Program-made: the position numbers and the translations under genes | NCBI GenBank assembly: GCA_027186245.1 | Contig: CP114482.1 | Location: forward strand, 28,477,209-28,541,208 | Length of the DNA stretch: 64,000 nt | Origin: Coriaria nepalensis | Lineage: Eukaryota; Streptophyta; Magnoliopsida; Cucurbitales; Coriariaceae | Direction of reading: 5' to 3' | In this document: one piece after another, positions 26,151-38,260 of the stretch | Position numbering within the stretch: the first letter of the stretch is position 1 | Layout: each line of letters begins with the position of its first letter | The notes under the pieces: model-generated | The model's database searches: none | Seen by the model: only the letters and a program-made list of their open reading frames with translations | Told to the model about the DNA's origin: nothing

Positions 26151-29100
26151 GATAATTTGCTTAAATAGATCAATTGCAAGTTATGCTCAAAAGTCTCGTT
26201 TAAAGAGTGGAAATAGAATTTGTTTGTAATGCTTTCAAATGATTTGATGACTAGAAAAGACTCAATGACATGATTTTAAGGCTAAAAAGATGCATAGTTG
26301 CCTTCAATTGTTGAATTGGAAGTTCTTAACGAAAGTCGTATTTCGAGCGCGAAAACATAGAATTCTTTCGAATTACTTTTAATTGATTTAATGACTAGAG
26401 AAGACTCAATGACATGATTTTAAGGCTAGACAAACGCATAATTGCCTTCAATAGGTCAATTGTATGTTTTGCACCAAAGTCGTGTTTAAAATGCAAAAAT
26501 AGAATTCTTTTGAATTGATTTCGAATGATTTACTGACTAAAAGTGACTCAATGACATGATTTTAAGGCTATACAAATGCCTAGTTGCCTTCAAAAGATCC
26601 ATTGCAAATTATGCACGAAAGTATTGGTTCAAGTGCGAAAAAATATTTCGTTCGAATTTCTTTGAAATGATTTAATTACTAAAAGAGACTCAATGACATG
26701 ATTTCAAGGCTAAACAAAGGATAATTTGCTTAAATAGATAAATTGCAAGTTATGCACAAAAGTCTCGTTTAAAGAGTGGAAATAGAATTTGTTTGTAATG
26801 CTTTCAAATGATTTGATGACTAGAAAAGACTCAATGACATGATTTTAAGGCTAAAAAGATGCATAGTTGCCTTCAATTGTTGAATTGGAAGTTCTGAACG
26901 AAATTCGTATTTGGAGCACGAAAAAATAGAATTGTTTCGAATTACTTTTAATTGATTTAATGACTAGAGAAGACTCAATGACATGATTTTAAGGCTAAAC
27001 AAATGCATAATTGCCTTCAATAGATCAATTGCATGTTTTGCACAAAACTCGTGTTTGTAATGCAAAAATAGAATTCGTTTGAATTGATTTCGAATGATTT
27101 ACTGACTAAAAGTGACTCAATGACATGATTTTAAGGCTATACAAATGCCTAGTTGCCTTCAAAAGATCCATTGCAAATTATGCACGAAAGTCATGCTTCA
27201 AGTGCGAAAAAAGATTTCGTTCGAATTTCGTTGAAATGATATAATTACTAGAAGTGACTCAATGACACGATTTCGAGGCTAAACAATGGAAAATTTGATT
27301 GAAAAGATCAATCGCAAGTTATGCACAAAAGTCTCGTTTAAAGAGCAAAAATAGAATTTGTTCGTAATGCTTTCAAAGGATTTGATGACTAGAAAAGACT
27401 CAGTGACATGATTTTAAGGCCAAAAAGATGCAGAGTTGCCTTCAATTGTTGAATTGGAAGTTCTGAATGAAAGTCGTGTTTGAAGCGCAAAAAAATAGAA
27501 TTCTTTCGAATTACTTTTAATTGATTTAATGACTAGAGAAGACTCAATGACACAATTTTAAGGCTAAACAAACGCATAATTACCTTCAATAGATCAATTG
27601 CATGTCTTGCACAAAAGTCATGTTTGAAATGCGAAAATGGAATTCGTTTGAATTGATTTCGAATGATTTACTTACTTAAAGTGACTCAATGACATGATTT
27701 TAAGGCTATACAAATGCCTAGTTGCCTTCAAAAGATCCACTGCAAATTATGCACAAAAGTCGTGGTTCAGGTGCGAAAAAAGATTTCATTCGAATTTCTT
27801 TGGAATGATTTAATTACTACAAGAGACTCGATCACATGATTTCAAGGCTAAACAATGGATAATTTGCTTGAATAGATCAATTGCAAGTTATGCACAAATG
27901 TCTCGTTTAAAGAGTGGAAATAGAATTTGTTCGTAATGCTTTCAAATGATTTGATGACTAGAAAATACTCAATGACATGAATTTAAGGCTAAAAAGATGC
28001 ATAGTTGCCTTCAATTGTTGAATTGGAAGTTCTGAATGAAAGTCGTGTTTGAAGCGCAAAAAAATAGAATTCTTTCGAATTACTTTTAATTGATTTAATG
28101 ACTAGAGAAGACTCAATGACACGAATTTAAGGCTAAACAAATGCATAATTACTTTCAATAGATCAATTGCATGTCTTGCACAAAAGTCGTGTTTGAAATG
28201 CGAAAATAGAATTCGTTTGAATTGATTTCGAATGATTTACTGACTAAAAGTGACTCAATGACACGATTTTAAGGCTATACAAATGCATAGTTGCCTTCAA
28301 AAGATCCATTGCAAATTATGCACGAAAGTCATGGTTCAAGTGGGAAAAAAGATTTCGCTCGAATTTCGTTGAAATGATTTAATTACTAGAAGTGGCTCAA
28401 TGACATGATTTCGAGGCCAAACAATGGAAAATTTGCTTGAATAGATCAATCGCAAGTTATGCACAAACGTCTCGTTTAAAGAGTGAAAATAGAATTTATT
28501 CGTAATGCTTTCAAATGATTTGATGACTAGAACAGACTCAATGACATGATTTTAAGCCTAAAAAGATGCATAGTTGCCTTCAATTGTTGAATTAGAAGTT
28601 CTGAACGAAATTCGTATTTGGAGCGCGAAAAAATAGAATTGTTACGAATTACTTTTAAATGATTTAATGACTAGAGAAGACTCAATGACATGATTTTAAG
28701 GCTAGACAAACACATAATTGCATTCAATAGATCAATTGTATGTTTTGCACAAAAGTCGTGTTTGAAATGCAAAAATAGAATTCGTTTGAATTGATTTCGA
28801 ATGATTTACTGACTAAAAGTGACTCAATGACATGATTTTAAGGGTATAAAAATGCATATTTGCCTTCAAAATATCCATTGCAAATTATGCACGAAAGTCA
28901 TGGTTCAAGTGCGAAAAAAGATTTCGTTCGAATTTCGTTGAAATGATTTAATTACTAGACGTGACTCAATGACATGATTTCGAGGCTAAACAATGGAAAA
29001 TTTGCTTGAATAGATCAATCGCAAGTTATGCACAAAAGTCTCGTTTAAAGAGCAAAAATAGAATTTGTTCGTAATGCTTTCAAATGATTTGATGACTAGA

Positions 29101-29518
29101 AAAGACTCAATGACATGATTTTAAGGCTAAAAAAATGCATAGTTACCTTCAATTGTTGAATTGGAAGTTCTGAACCAAAGTCGTGTTTGTAGCACGACAA
29201 AATAGAGATCTTTCGAATTACTTTTAATTGATTTAATGACTAGAGAAGACTCAATGACATGATTTTAAGGCTAGACAAACGCATAATTGCCTTCAATAGG
29301 TCAATTGTATGTTTTGCACAAAAGTCGTGTTTGAAATGCAAAAATAGAATTCTTTTGAATTGATTTCGAATGATTTACTGACTAAAAGTGACTCAATGAC
29401 ATGATTTTAAGGCTTTACAAATGCCTAGTTGCCTTCAAAAGATCCATTGCAAATTATGCACGAAAGTATTGGTTCAAGTGCGAAAAAAGATTTCGTTCGA
29501 ATTTCTTTGAAATGATTT
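26151..29518 (+). repeat. Mixed left-arm HORs approaching the junction
   Basis: About six HORs in register, each combining variants seen elsewhere in the left arm: gactcaatgacatgaatttaagg near 27,970 as at 4,640 and 16,025, gaggccaaacaatgg near 28,412 as at 18,743, and gtcatggttcaag near 28,329 as at 1,017. I did not find a long exact partner for this stretch. No gene, RNA or mobile element is visible. Confidence 0.8.
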
Positions 29519-29790
29519 AATTTCTAGAAGAGACTCAATGACGTGATTTCAAGGCTAAACAATGGATAGTTTTCATGAATATATCAATTGCAAGTTATGC
29601 ACAAAAATCTCGTTTAAAGAGCAAAAATAGAATTCGTTCGAATTGCTTTCAAATGATTTGATGACTAGAAGAGACTCAATGACATGATTTTAAGGCTAAA
29701 AGAAAGCATAGTCCTCCTCAATTGTTGAATTGGAAGTTCTGAACGAAAGTCGTGTTTGAGGTCCCAAAAAATAGAATTCTTTCGAATTAC
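29519..29790 (+). repeat. Right-arm-like patch inside the left arm
   Basis: Although in + orientation, this segment has the variants of the right arm: tttctagaagagactc, gactcaatgacgtgattt, aacaatggatag, gaatatatcaattgc, and in the next monomer ggctaaaagaaagcatag followed by tcctcctcaattg (right arm: tcctcctcaatgg). Left-arm variants resume by about 29,800 (gatttaatgactagagaag, gacacgatttt). The neighbouring a monomer at 29,391 is left-type. Recombination or conversion between the two families is the simplest explanation. Confidence 0.7.
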
Positions 29791-30242
29791 TTTTAATTGA
29801 TTTAATGACTAGAGAAGACTCAATGACACGATTTTAAGGCTAAACAAACGCATAATTACCTTCAATAGATCAATTGCATGTCTTGCACAAAAGTCGTGTT
29901 TGAAATGCGAAAATAGAATTCGTTTGAATTGATTTCGAATGATTTACTGACTAAAAGAGACTCAATGACATGATTTGAAGGCTATACAAATGCATAGTTG
30001 CCTTCAAAAGATCGATTGCAAATTATGCACGAAAGTCATGGTTCAAGTCCGACAAAAGATTTCGTTCGAATTTCTTTGAAATGATTTAATTACTAAAAGA
30101 GACTCAATGACATGATTTCAAGGCTAATTAAAGGATAATTTGCTTAAATAGATCAATTGCATGTTATGCACAAAAGTCTCGTTTAAAGAGTGAAAATAGA
30201 ATTTGTTCGTAATGCTTTCAAATGATTTGATGACTAGAAAAG

Positions 30243-30275
30243 ACTCAATGACATGATTTTAAGGCCAAAAAGATG
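30243..30275 (+). repeat. Truncated left-arm c monomer at the junction
   Basis: The final left-arm monomer begins with the core at 30,243 and keeps only about 33 bases, through ggccaaaaagatg, before the strand switch. A full c monomer would be 144 bp and would continue gatgcatagttgcc. The last four bases (GATG, 30,272-30,275) are equally well read as part of the right arm, whose a monomers read tttgatggcaac on the + strand. Confidence 0.85.
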
Positions 30276-30317
30276 GCAACTATGCGTTTGTATAGCCTTA
30301 AAATCATGTCATTGAGT
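30276..30317 (-). repeat. Truncated right-arm a monomer at the junction
   Basis: Reading on the - strand, the last a monomer starts with its core at 30,317 and retains about 42 bases (through ggctataca, aacgcatagttgc) before meeting the left arm. The full right-arm a monomer is 142 bp. The a monomer is cut 9-13 bases farther along than the c monomer of the left arm. Confidence 0.85.
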
Positions 30318-31432
30318 CACTTTTAGTCAGTAAATCATTCGAAATCAATTCAAACGATTTCTATTTTCGCATTTCAAACACGATTGTTGTGCAAAACATG
30401 CAATTGATCTATTGAAGGAAATTATGCGTTTGTTTAGCCTTAAAATCATGTCATTGAGCCTTCTCTAGTCATTAAATCAATTAAAAGTAATTCGAAAGAA
30501 TTCTATTTTGTGGCACTTCAAACACGACTTTCGTTCAGAACTTCCAATTCAACCATTGAGGACACTTATGCATTCTTTTAGCCTTAAAATCATGTCATTG
30601 AGTCTCTTCTAGTCATCAAATCATTTGAAACTAATTCGAACAAATTCTATTTTTGCACTATAAACGAGAGTTTTGTGCATAACTTGCAAAAGATATATTC
30701 AAGCAAACTATCCATTGTTTAGCCTTGAAATCACGTCATTGAGTCTCTTCTAAAAATTAAATCATTTCAAAGCAATTCTAACGAAATCTATTTTCGTACT
30801 TGAACCACGACTTTCGTGCATAAGTTGCATTAGATATTTTGATGGCAACTATGCGTCTGTATAGCCTTAAAATCATGTCATTGAGTCACTTTTAGTCAAT
30901 AAATCATTCGAAATCAATTCAAACGATTTCTATTTTCGCATTTCAAACACGACTTTTGTGCAAAACAAGCAATTGATCTATTGAAGGAAATTATGCGTTT
31001 GTTTAGCCTTAAAATCATGTCATTTAGTCATCTCTAGTCATTAAATCAATTAAAACTAATTCGAAAGAATTCTATTTTTTGGCACTTCAAACACGACTTT
31101 CGTTCATAACTTCCAATTCAACCATTGAGGAGGACTATGCATTCTTTTAGCCTTAAAATCATGTCATTGAGTCTCTTCTAGTCATCAAATCATTTGAAAC
31201 TAATTCGAATGAATTCTATTTTTGCACTTCAAACGAGACTTTTGTGCATAACTTGCAATAGATATATTCAGGCAAACTATCCATTGTTTCCCCTTGAAAT
31301 CACGTCATTGAGTCTCTTCTAGTAATTTAATCATTTCAAAGCAATTCGAACGAAATCTATTTTCGTACTTGAACCACGACTTTCGTGCATAATTTGGATT
31401 AGATATTTTGATAGCAACTATGCGTTTGTATA
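30318..31432 (-). repeat. Transitional right-arm HORs next to the junction
   Basis: Two HORs (a cores at 30,295 and 30,864) in strict 569-bp register. They carry variants uncommon in the rest of the arm: ttagtcagtaaatc near 30,325 (the left-arm state; the rest of the right arm has ttagtcaataaatc, with one other exception near 51,097), gcacgagag-free cactataaacgagag near 30,656, gaggacacttatgc near 30,560 and tttagtcatctctag near 31,023. This may be the older edge of the right array, outside the later six-HOR amplification. Confidence 0.8.
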
Positions 31433-34400
31433 GCCTTAAAATCATGTCATTGAGTCACTTTTAGTCAATAAATCATTCGAAATCATTTCAAACGATTTCT
31501 ATTTTCGCATTTCAAACACGACTTTTGTGCAAAACAAGCAATTGATCTATTGAAGGAAATTATGCGTTTGTTTAGCCTTAAAATAATGGCATTGAGTCTT
31601 CTCTAGTCATTAAATCAATTAAAAGTAATTCGAAAGAATTCTATTTTTTGGCACTTCAAACACGACTTTCGTTCATAACTTCCAATTCAACCATTGAGGA
31701 GGACTATGCATTCTTTTAGCCTTAAAATCATGTCATTGAGTCTCTTCTAGTCATCAAATCATTTGAAAGCAATTCGAACGAATTCTATTTTTGCTCTTTA
31801 AACGAGACTTTTGTGCATAACTTGCAATAGATATATTCAAGCAAACTCTCCAATGTTTAGCCTTGAAATCACGTCATTGAGTCTCTTCTAGAAATTAAAT
31901 CATTTCAAAGCAATTCTAATGAAATCTATTTTCGTACTTGAACCACGACTTTCGTGCATAATTTCCGTTACATCTTTTGATGGCAACTATGCGTTTGTAT
32001 AGCCTTAAAATCATGTCATTGAGTCACTTTTAGTCAATAAATCATTCGAAATCAATTCAAACGATTTCTATTTTCGCATTTCAAGCACGACTTTTGGGCA
32101 AAACATGCAATTGATCTGTTGAAGGCAATTATGCGTTTGTTTAGCCTTAAAATCATGTCATTGAGTCTTCTCTAGTCATTAAATTAATTAAAACTAATTC
32201 GAAAGAATTCTATTTTTTGGCACTTCAAACATGACTTTCGTTCAGAACTTCCAATTCAACCATTGAGGAGAACTATGCATTCTTTTAGCCTTAAAATCAT
32301 GTCATTGAGTCTCTTCTAGTCATCAAATCATTTGAAACTAATTCGAACAAATTCTATTTTTGCACTATAAACGAGAGTTTTGTGCATAACTTGCAATAGA
32401 TATATTCAAGCAAACTCTACAATGTTTAGCCTTGAAATCACGTCATTGAGTCTCTTCTAGAAATTAAATCATTTCAAAGCAATTCTAACGAAATCTATTT
32501 TCGTACTTGAACCACGACTTTCGTGCATAATTTCCGTTACATCTTTTGATGGCAACTATGCGTTTGTATAGCCTTAAAATCATGTCATTGAGTCACTTTT
32601 AGTCAATAAATCATTCGAAATCAATTCAAACGATTTCTATTTTCACATTTCGAACACGACTGTTGTGCAAAACATGCAATTGATCTATTGAAGGAAATTA
32701 TGCGTTTGTTTAGCCTTAAAATCATGTCATTGAGCCTTCTCTAGTCAATAAATCAATTAAAAGTAATTCGAAAGAATTCTATTTTGTTGCACTTCAAACA
32801 CGACTTTCGTTCAGAACTTCCAATTCAACCATTGAGGAGAACTATGCATTCTTTTAGCCTTAAAATCATGTCATTGAGTCTCTTCTAGTCATCAAATCAT
32901 TTGAAAGCAATTCGAACGAATTCTATTTTTGCTCTTTAACCGAGACTTTTGTGCATAACTTGCAATAGATATATTCAAGCAAACTCTCCAATGTTTAGCC
33001 TTGAAATCACGTCATTGACTCTCTTCTAGAAATTAAATCATTTCAAAGCAATTCTAACGAAATCTATTTTCGTACTTGAACCACTACTTTCGTGCATAAT
33101 TTGCATTAGATATTTTGATGGCAACTATGCGTTTGTATAGCCTTAAAATCATTTCATTGAGTCACTTTTAGTCAATAAATCATTCGAAATCAATTCAAAC
33201 GATTTCTATTTACGCATTTCAAACACGACTTTTGTGCAAAACAAGCAATTGATCTATTGAAGGAAATTATGCATTTGTTTAGCCTTAAAATCATGTCATT
33301 GAGTCTTCTCTAGTCATTAAATCAATTAAAAGTAATTCGAAAGAATTCTATTTTTTGGCACTTCAAACACGACTTTCGTTCATAACTTCCAATTCAACCA
33401 TTGAGGAGGACTATGCATTCTTTTAGCCTTAAAATCATGTTATTGAGTCTCTTCTAGTCATCAAATCATTTGAAAGCAATTCGAATGAATTCTTTTTTTG
33501 CTCTTTAAACGAGACTTTTGTGCATAACTTGCAATAGATATATTCAAGCAAACTCTCCAATGTTTAGCCGTGAAATCTCGTCATTGAGTCTCTTCTAGAA
33601 ATTAAATCATTTCAAAGCAATTCTAACGAAATCTATTTTCGTACTTGAACCACAACTTTCGTCCATAATTTGCATTAGATATTTTGATGGCAACTATGCG
33701 TTTGTATAGCCTTAAAATCATGTCATTGAGTCACTTTTAGTCAATAAATCATTCGAAATCAATTCAAACGATTTCTATTTTCTCATTTCAAACACGACTT
33801 TTGTGCAAAACAAGCAATTGATCTATTGAAGGAAATTATGCGTTTGTTTAGCCTTAAAATCATGTCATTGAGTCTTCTCTAGTCATTAAATCAATTAAAA
33901 GTAATTCGAAAGAATTCTATTTTTTGACACTTCAAACACGACTTTCGTTCATAACTTCCAATTCAACCATTGAGGAGGACTATGCATTCTTTTAGCCTTA
34001 AAATCATGTCATTGAGTCTCTTCTAGTCATCAAATCATTTGAAAGTAATTCGAACGAATTCTATTTTTGCTCTTTAAACGAGACTTTTGTGCATAACTTG
34101 CAATAGATATATTCAAGCAAACTCTCCAATGTTTAGCCGTGAAATCTCGTCATTGAGTCTCTTCTAGAAATTAAATCATTTCAAAGCAATTCTAACGAAA
34201 TCTATTTTCGTACTTGAACCACAACTTTCGTGCATAATTTGCATTAGATATTTTGATGGCAACTATGCGTTTGTATAGCCTTAAAATCATGTCATTGAGT
34301 CACTTTTAGTCAATAAATCATTCGAAATCAATTCAAACGATTTCTATTTTCGCATTTCAAGCACGACTTTTGGGCAAAACATGCAATTGATCTGTTGAAG

Positions 34401-34846
34401 GCAATTATGCGTTTGTTTAGCCTTAAAATCATGTCATTGAGTCTTCTCTAGTCATTAAATTAATTAAAACTAATTCGAAAGAATTCTATTTTTTGGCACT
34501 TCAAACATGACTTTCGTTCAGAACTTCCAATTCAACCATTGAGGAGAACTATGCATTCTTTTAGCCTTAAAATCATGTCATTGAGTCTCTTCTAGTCATC
34601 AAATCATTTGAAACTAATTCGAACAAATTCTATTTTTGCACTATAAACGAGAGTTTTGTGCATAACTTGCAATAGATATATTCAAGCAAACTCTACAATG
34701 TTTAGCCTTGAAATCACGTCATTGAGTCTCTTCTAGAAATTAAATCATTTCAAAGCAATTCTAACGAAATCTATTTTCGTACTTGAACCACGACTTTCGT
34801 GCATAATTTCCGTTACATCTTTTGATGGCAACTATGCGTTTGTATA
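31433..34846 (-). repeat. Six-HOR super-repeat, copy 1 (3,414 bp)
   Basis: Six distinguishable HORs in the order E-A-B-C-D-A, 6 x 569 bp. Marks: E, aatggcattgag (31,586); A, ttttgggcaaaac (32,093 and 34,369); B, cacatttcgaacacg and tctttaaccgagac; C, aaaatcatttcattgag (33,147), atgttattgag and gaattctttttttgc; D, tattttctcatttc and gccgtgaaatctcg. The same order returns at an offset of 3,414 bp. Small private differences of this copy include aaataatggc, ttttttgacac and tatttacgcattt. Confidence 0.9.
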
Positions 34847-35438
34847 GCCTTAAAATCATGTCATTGAGTCACTTTTAGTCAATAAATCATTCGAAATCAT
34901 TTCAAACGATTTCTATTTTCGCATTTCAAACACGACTTTTGTGCAAAACAAGCAATTGATCTATTGAAGGAAATTATGCGTTTGTTTAGCCTTAAAATCA
35001 TGGCATTGAGTCTTCTCTAGTCATTAAATCAATTAAAAGTAATTCGAAAGAATTCTATTTTTTGGCACTTCAAACACGACTTTCGTTCATAACTTCCAAT
35101 TCAACCATTGAGGAGGACTATGCATTCTTTTAGCCTTAAAATCATGTCATTGAGTCTCTTCTAGTCATCAAATCATTTGAAAGCAATTCGAACGAATTCT
35201 ATTTTTGCTCTTTAAACGAGACTTTTGTGCATAACTTGCAATAGATATATTCAAGCAAACTCTCCAATGTTTAGCCTTGAAATCACGTCATTGAGTCTCT
35301 TCTAGAAATTAAATCATTTCAAAGCAATTCTAATGAAATCTATTTTCGTACTTGAACCACGACTTTCGTGCATAATTTCCGTTACATCTTTTGATGGCAA
35401 CTATGCGTTTGTATAGCCTTAAAATCATGTCATTGAGT

Positions 35439-35580
35439 CACTTTTAGTCAATAAATCATTCGAAATCAATTCAAACGATTTCTATTTTCGCATTTCAAGC
35501 ACGACTTTTGGGCAAAACATGCAATTGATCTGTTGAAGGCAATTATGCGTTTGTTTAGCCTTAAAATCATGTCATTGAGT
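35439..35580 (-). repeat. Reference monomer d, right arm (142 bp)
   Basis: On the + strand it reads from cacttttagtcaataaatc through gcaattatgcgtttgtttag to a full core. This copy is from an A-type HOR and has the private variant ttttgggcaaaac (35,507 region), which marks A-type units throughout 32,000-44,700. It corresponds to left-arm d (ggctaaacaaacgcataa on the - strand). Confidence 0.88.
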
Positions 35581-35724
35581 CTTCTCTAGTCATTAAATTA
35601 ATTAAAACTAATTCGAAAGAATTCTATTTTTTGGCACTTCAAACATGACTTTCGTTCAGAACTTCCAATTCAACCATTGAGGAGAACTATGCATTCTTTT
35701 AGCCTTAAAATCATGTCATTGAGT
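35581..35724 (-). repeat. Reference monomer c, right arm (144 bp)
   Basis: On the + strand it begins cttctctagtcattaaatt, holds attcgaaagaattc (the same short dyad as left-arm c), continues ttttttggcacttcaaac and ends with attgaggagaactatgc and the core. The right arm has caaccattgagg where the left arm reads the equivalent of caacaattgaagg. This is the monomer type that is locally triplicated at 50,352, 53,485 and 55,480. Confidence 0.88.
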
Positions 35725-35865
35725 CTCTTCTAGTCATCAAATCATTTGAAACTAATTCGAACAAATTCTATTTTTGCACTATAAACGAGAGTTTTGTGCA
35801 TAACTTGCAATAGATATATTCAAGCAAACTCTACAATGTTTAGCCTTGAAATCACGTCATTGAGT
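35725..35865 (-). repeat. Reference monomer b, right arm (141 bp)
   Basis: On the + strand it begins ctcttctagtcatcaaatc and contains gcataacttgcaatagat, atattcaagcaaactc and a core with gccttgaaatcacg, where C-G replaces the A-T of the other types. This A-type copy has tgcactataaacgagag; most others have tgctctttaaacgagac. Confidence 0.88.
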
Positions 35866-36007
35866 CTCTTCTAGAAATTAAATCATTTCAAAGCAATTCT
35901 AACGAAATCTATTTTCGTACTTGAACCACGACTTTCGTGCATAATTTCCGTTACATCTTTTGATGGCAACTATGCGTTTGTATAGCCTTAAAATCATGTC
36001 ATTGAGT
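35866..36007 (-). repeat. Reference monomer a, right arm (142 bp)
   Basis: On the + strand it begins ctcttctagaaattaaatc, then ttcgtacttgaaccacgac, gtgcataatttccgttac (elsewhere gtgcataatttgcattag), tttgatggcaactatgcg and tttgtatag before its core. The sequence tagaaattaaatc and the G of gatggcaac separate it from left-arm a. Confidence 0.88.
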
Positions 36008-38260
36008 CACTTTTAGTCAATAAATCATTCGAAATCAATTCAAACGATTTCTATTTTCACATTTCGAACACGACTGTTGTGCAAAACATGCAATTGATCT
36101 ATTGAAGGAAATTATGCGTTTGTTTAGCCTTAAAATCATGTCATTGAGCCTTCTCTAGTCAATAAATCAATTAAATGTAATTCGAAAGAATTCTATTTTG
36201 TTGCACTTCAAACACGACTTTCGTTCAGAACTTCCAATTCAACCATTGAGGAGAACTATGCATTCTTTTAGCCTTAAAATCATGTCATTGAGTCTCTTCT
36301 AGTCATCAAATCATTTGAAAGCAATTCGAACGAATTCTATTTTTGCTCTTTAACCGAGACTTTTGTGCATAACTTGCAATAGATATATTCAAGCAAACTC
36401 TCCAATGTTTAGCCTTGAAATCACGTCATTGACTCTCTTCTAGAAATTAAATCATTTCAAAGCAATTCTAACGAAATCTATTTTCGTACTTGAACCACTA
36501 CTTTCGTGCATAATTTGCATTAGATATTTTGATGGCAACTATGCGTTTGTATAGCCTTAAAATCATTTCATTGAGTCACTTTTAGTCAATAAATCATTCG
36601 AAATCAATTCAAACGATTTCTATTTTCGCATTTCAAACACGACTTTTGTGCAAAACAAGCAATTGATCTATTGAAGGAAATTATGCATTTGTTTAGCCTT
36701 AAAATCATGTCATTGAGTCTTCTCTAGTCATTAAATCAATTAAAAGTAATTCGAAAGAATTCTATTTTTTGGCACTTCAAACACGACTTTCGTTCATAAC
36801 TTCCAATTCAACCATTGAGGAGGACTATGCATTCTTTTAGCCTTAAAATCATGTTATTGAGTCTCTTCTAGTCATCAAATCATTTGAAAGCAATTCGAAT
36901 GAATTCTTTTTTTGCTCTTTAAACGAGACTTTTGTGCATAACTTGCAATAGATATATTCAAGCAAACTCTCCAATGTTTAGCCGTGAAATCTCGTCATTG
37001 AGTCTCTTCTAGAAATTAAATCATTTCAAAGCAATTCTAACGAAATCTATTTTCGTACTTGAACCACAACTTTCGTCCATAATTTGCATTAGATATTTTG
37101 ATGGCAACTATGCGTTTGTATAGCCTTAAAATCATGTCATTGAGTCACTTTTAGTCAATAAATCATTCGAAATCAATTCAAACGATTTCTATTTTCTCAT
37201 TTCAAACACGACTTTTGTGCAAAACAAGCAATTGAGCTATTGAAGGAAATTATGCGTTTGTTTAGCCTTAAAATCATGTCATTGAGTCTTCTCTAGTCAT
37301 TAAATCAATTAAAAGTAATTCGAAAGAATTCTATTTTTTGGCACTTCAAACACGACTTTCGTTCATAACTTCCAATTCAACCATTGAGGAGGACTATGCA
37401 TTCTTTTAGCCTTAAAATCATGTCATTGAGTCTCTTCTAGTCATCAAATCATTTGAAAGTAATTCGAACGAATTCTATTTTTGCTCTTTAAACGAGACTT
37501 TTGTGCATAACTTGCAATAGATATATTCAAGCAAACTCTCCAATGTTTAGCCGTGAAATCTCGTCATTGAGTCTCTTCTAGAAATTAAATCATTTCAAAG
37601 CAATTCTAACGAAATCTATTTTCGTACTTGAACCACAACTTTCGTGCATAATTTGCATTAGATATTTTGATGGCAACTATGCGTTTGTATAGCCTTAAAA
37701 TCATGTCATTGAGTCACTTTTAGTCAATAAATCATTCGAAATCAATTCAAACGATTTCTATTTTCGCATTTCAAGCACGACTTTTGGGCAAAACATGCAA
37801 TTGATCTGTTGAAGGCAATTATGCGTTTGTTTAGCCTTAAAATCATGTCATTGAGTCTTCTCTAGTCATTAAATTAATTAAAACTAATTCGAAAGAATTC
37901 TATTTTTTGGCACTTCAAACATGACTTTCGTTCAGAACTTCCAATTCAACCATTGAGGAGAACTATGCATTCTTTTAGCCTTAAAATCATGTCATTGAGT
38001 CTCTTCTAGTCATCAAATCATTTGAAACTAATTCGAACAAATTCTATTTTTGCACTATAAACGAGAGTTTTGTGCATAACTTGCAATAGATATATTCAAG
38101 CAAACTCTACAATGTTTAGCCTTGAAATCACGTCATTGAGTCTCTTCTAGAGATTAAATCATTTCAAAGCAATTCTAACGAAATCTATTTTCGTACTTGA
38201 ACCACGACTTTCGTGCATAATTTCCGTTACATCTTTTGATGGCAACTATGCGTTTGTATA

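Larger units (their letters stand above)
1..30275 (+). repeat. Left-arm satellite array, 569-bp HOR, + orientation
   Basis: The segment is made wholly of a 141-144-bp monomer in head-to-tail order. Four monomer types (a, b, c, d) follow one another in fixed order and recur every 569 bp. Taking the core 'actcaatgaca' as anchor, type-a monomers begin at 372, 941, 12,322, 12,891, 13,460, 29,391 and 29,960; 372 to 29,391 is exactly 51 x 569. One extra A near 10,675 and one missing G near 24,351 cancel. G+C is about 32% in a hand count of the monomer at 799-940. No coding region, RNA gene or mobile element interrupts it. It is satellite DNA; a centromeric or pericentromeric location is inferred from the monomer length near one nucleosome, the HOR structure and the lack of genes. 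The array continues beyond position 1, since the window opens inside a b monomer. Confidence 0.97.
30242..30318. repeat. Head-to-head inversion junction with 24-bp inverted repeat
   Basis: The satellite changes strand here. Positions 30,242-30,265 (starting gactcaatgacatg) and 30,295-30,318 (ending gtcattgagtc) are a perfect 24-bp inverted repeat separated by a 29-nt loop, so the two conserved cores face each other and could form a hairpin or cruciform. The crossover lies at or just left of 30,275/30,276, with GATG shared by both parent sequences. Left of it is c-monomer sequence; right of it is a-monomer sequence in reverse. Only this one strand switch exists in the window. Confidence 0.93.
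34847..38260 (-). repeat. Six-HOR super-repeat, copy 2 (3,414 bp)
   Basis: Same E-A-B-C-D-A order as copy 1: aatggcattgag at 35,000, ttttgggcaaaac at 35,507 and 37,783, aaaatcatttcattgag at 36,561. Offsets to copy 1 are exactly 3,414. Only scattered single-base differences are seen, such as aaatgtaattcg near 36,172 for aaaagtaattcg, so the copies are far closer to each other than are neighbouring HORs. Confidence 0.9.

Noticed and set aside
30242..30318. Intrinsic terminator reading of the hairpin at the junction
   Set aside because: The stem is AT-rich, there is no flanking gene, and the inverted repeat follows directly from two satellite cores meeting head to head.
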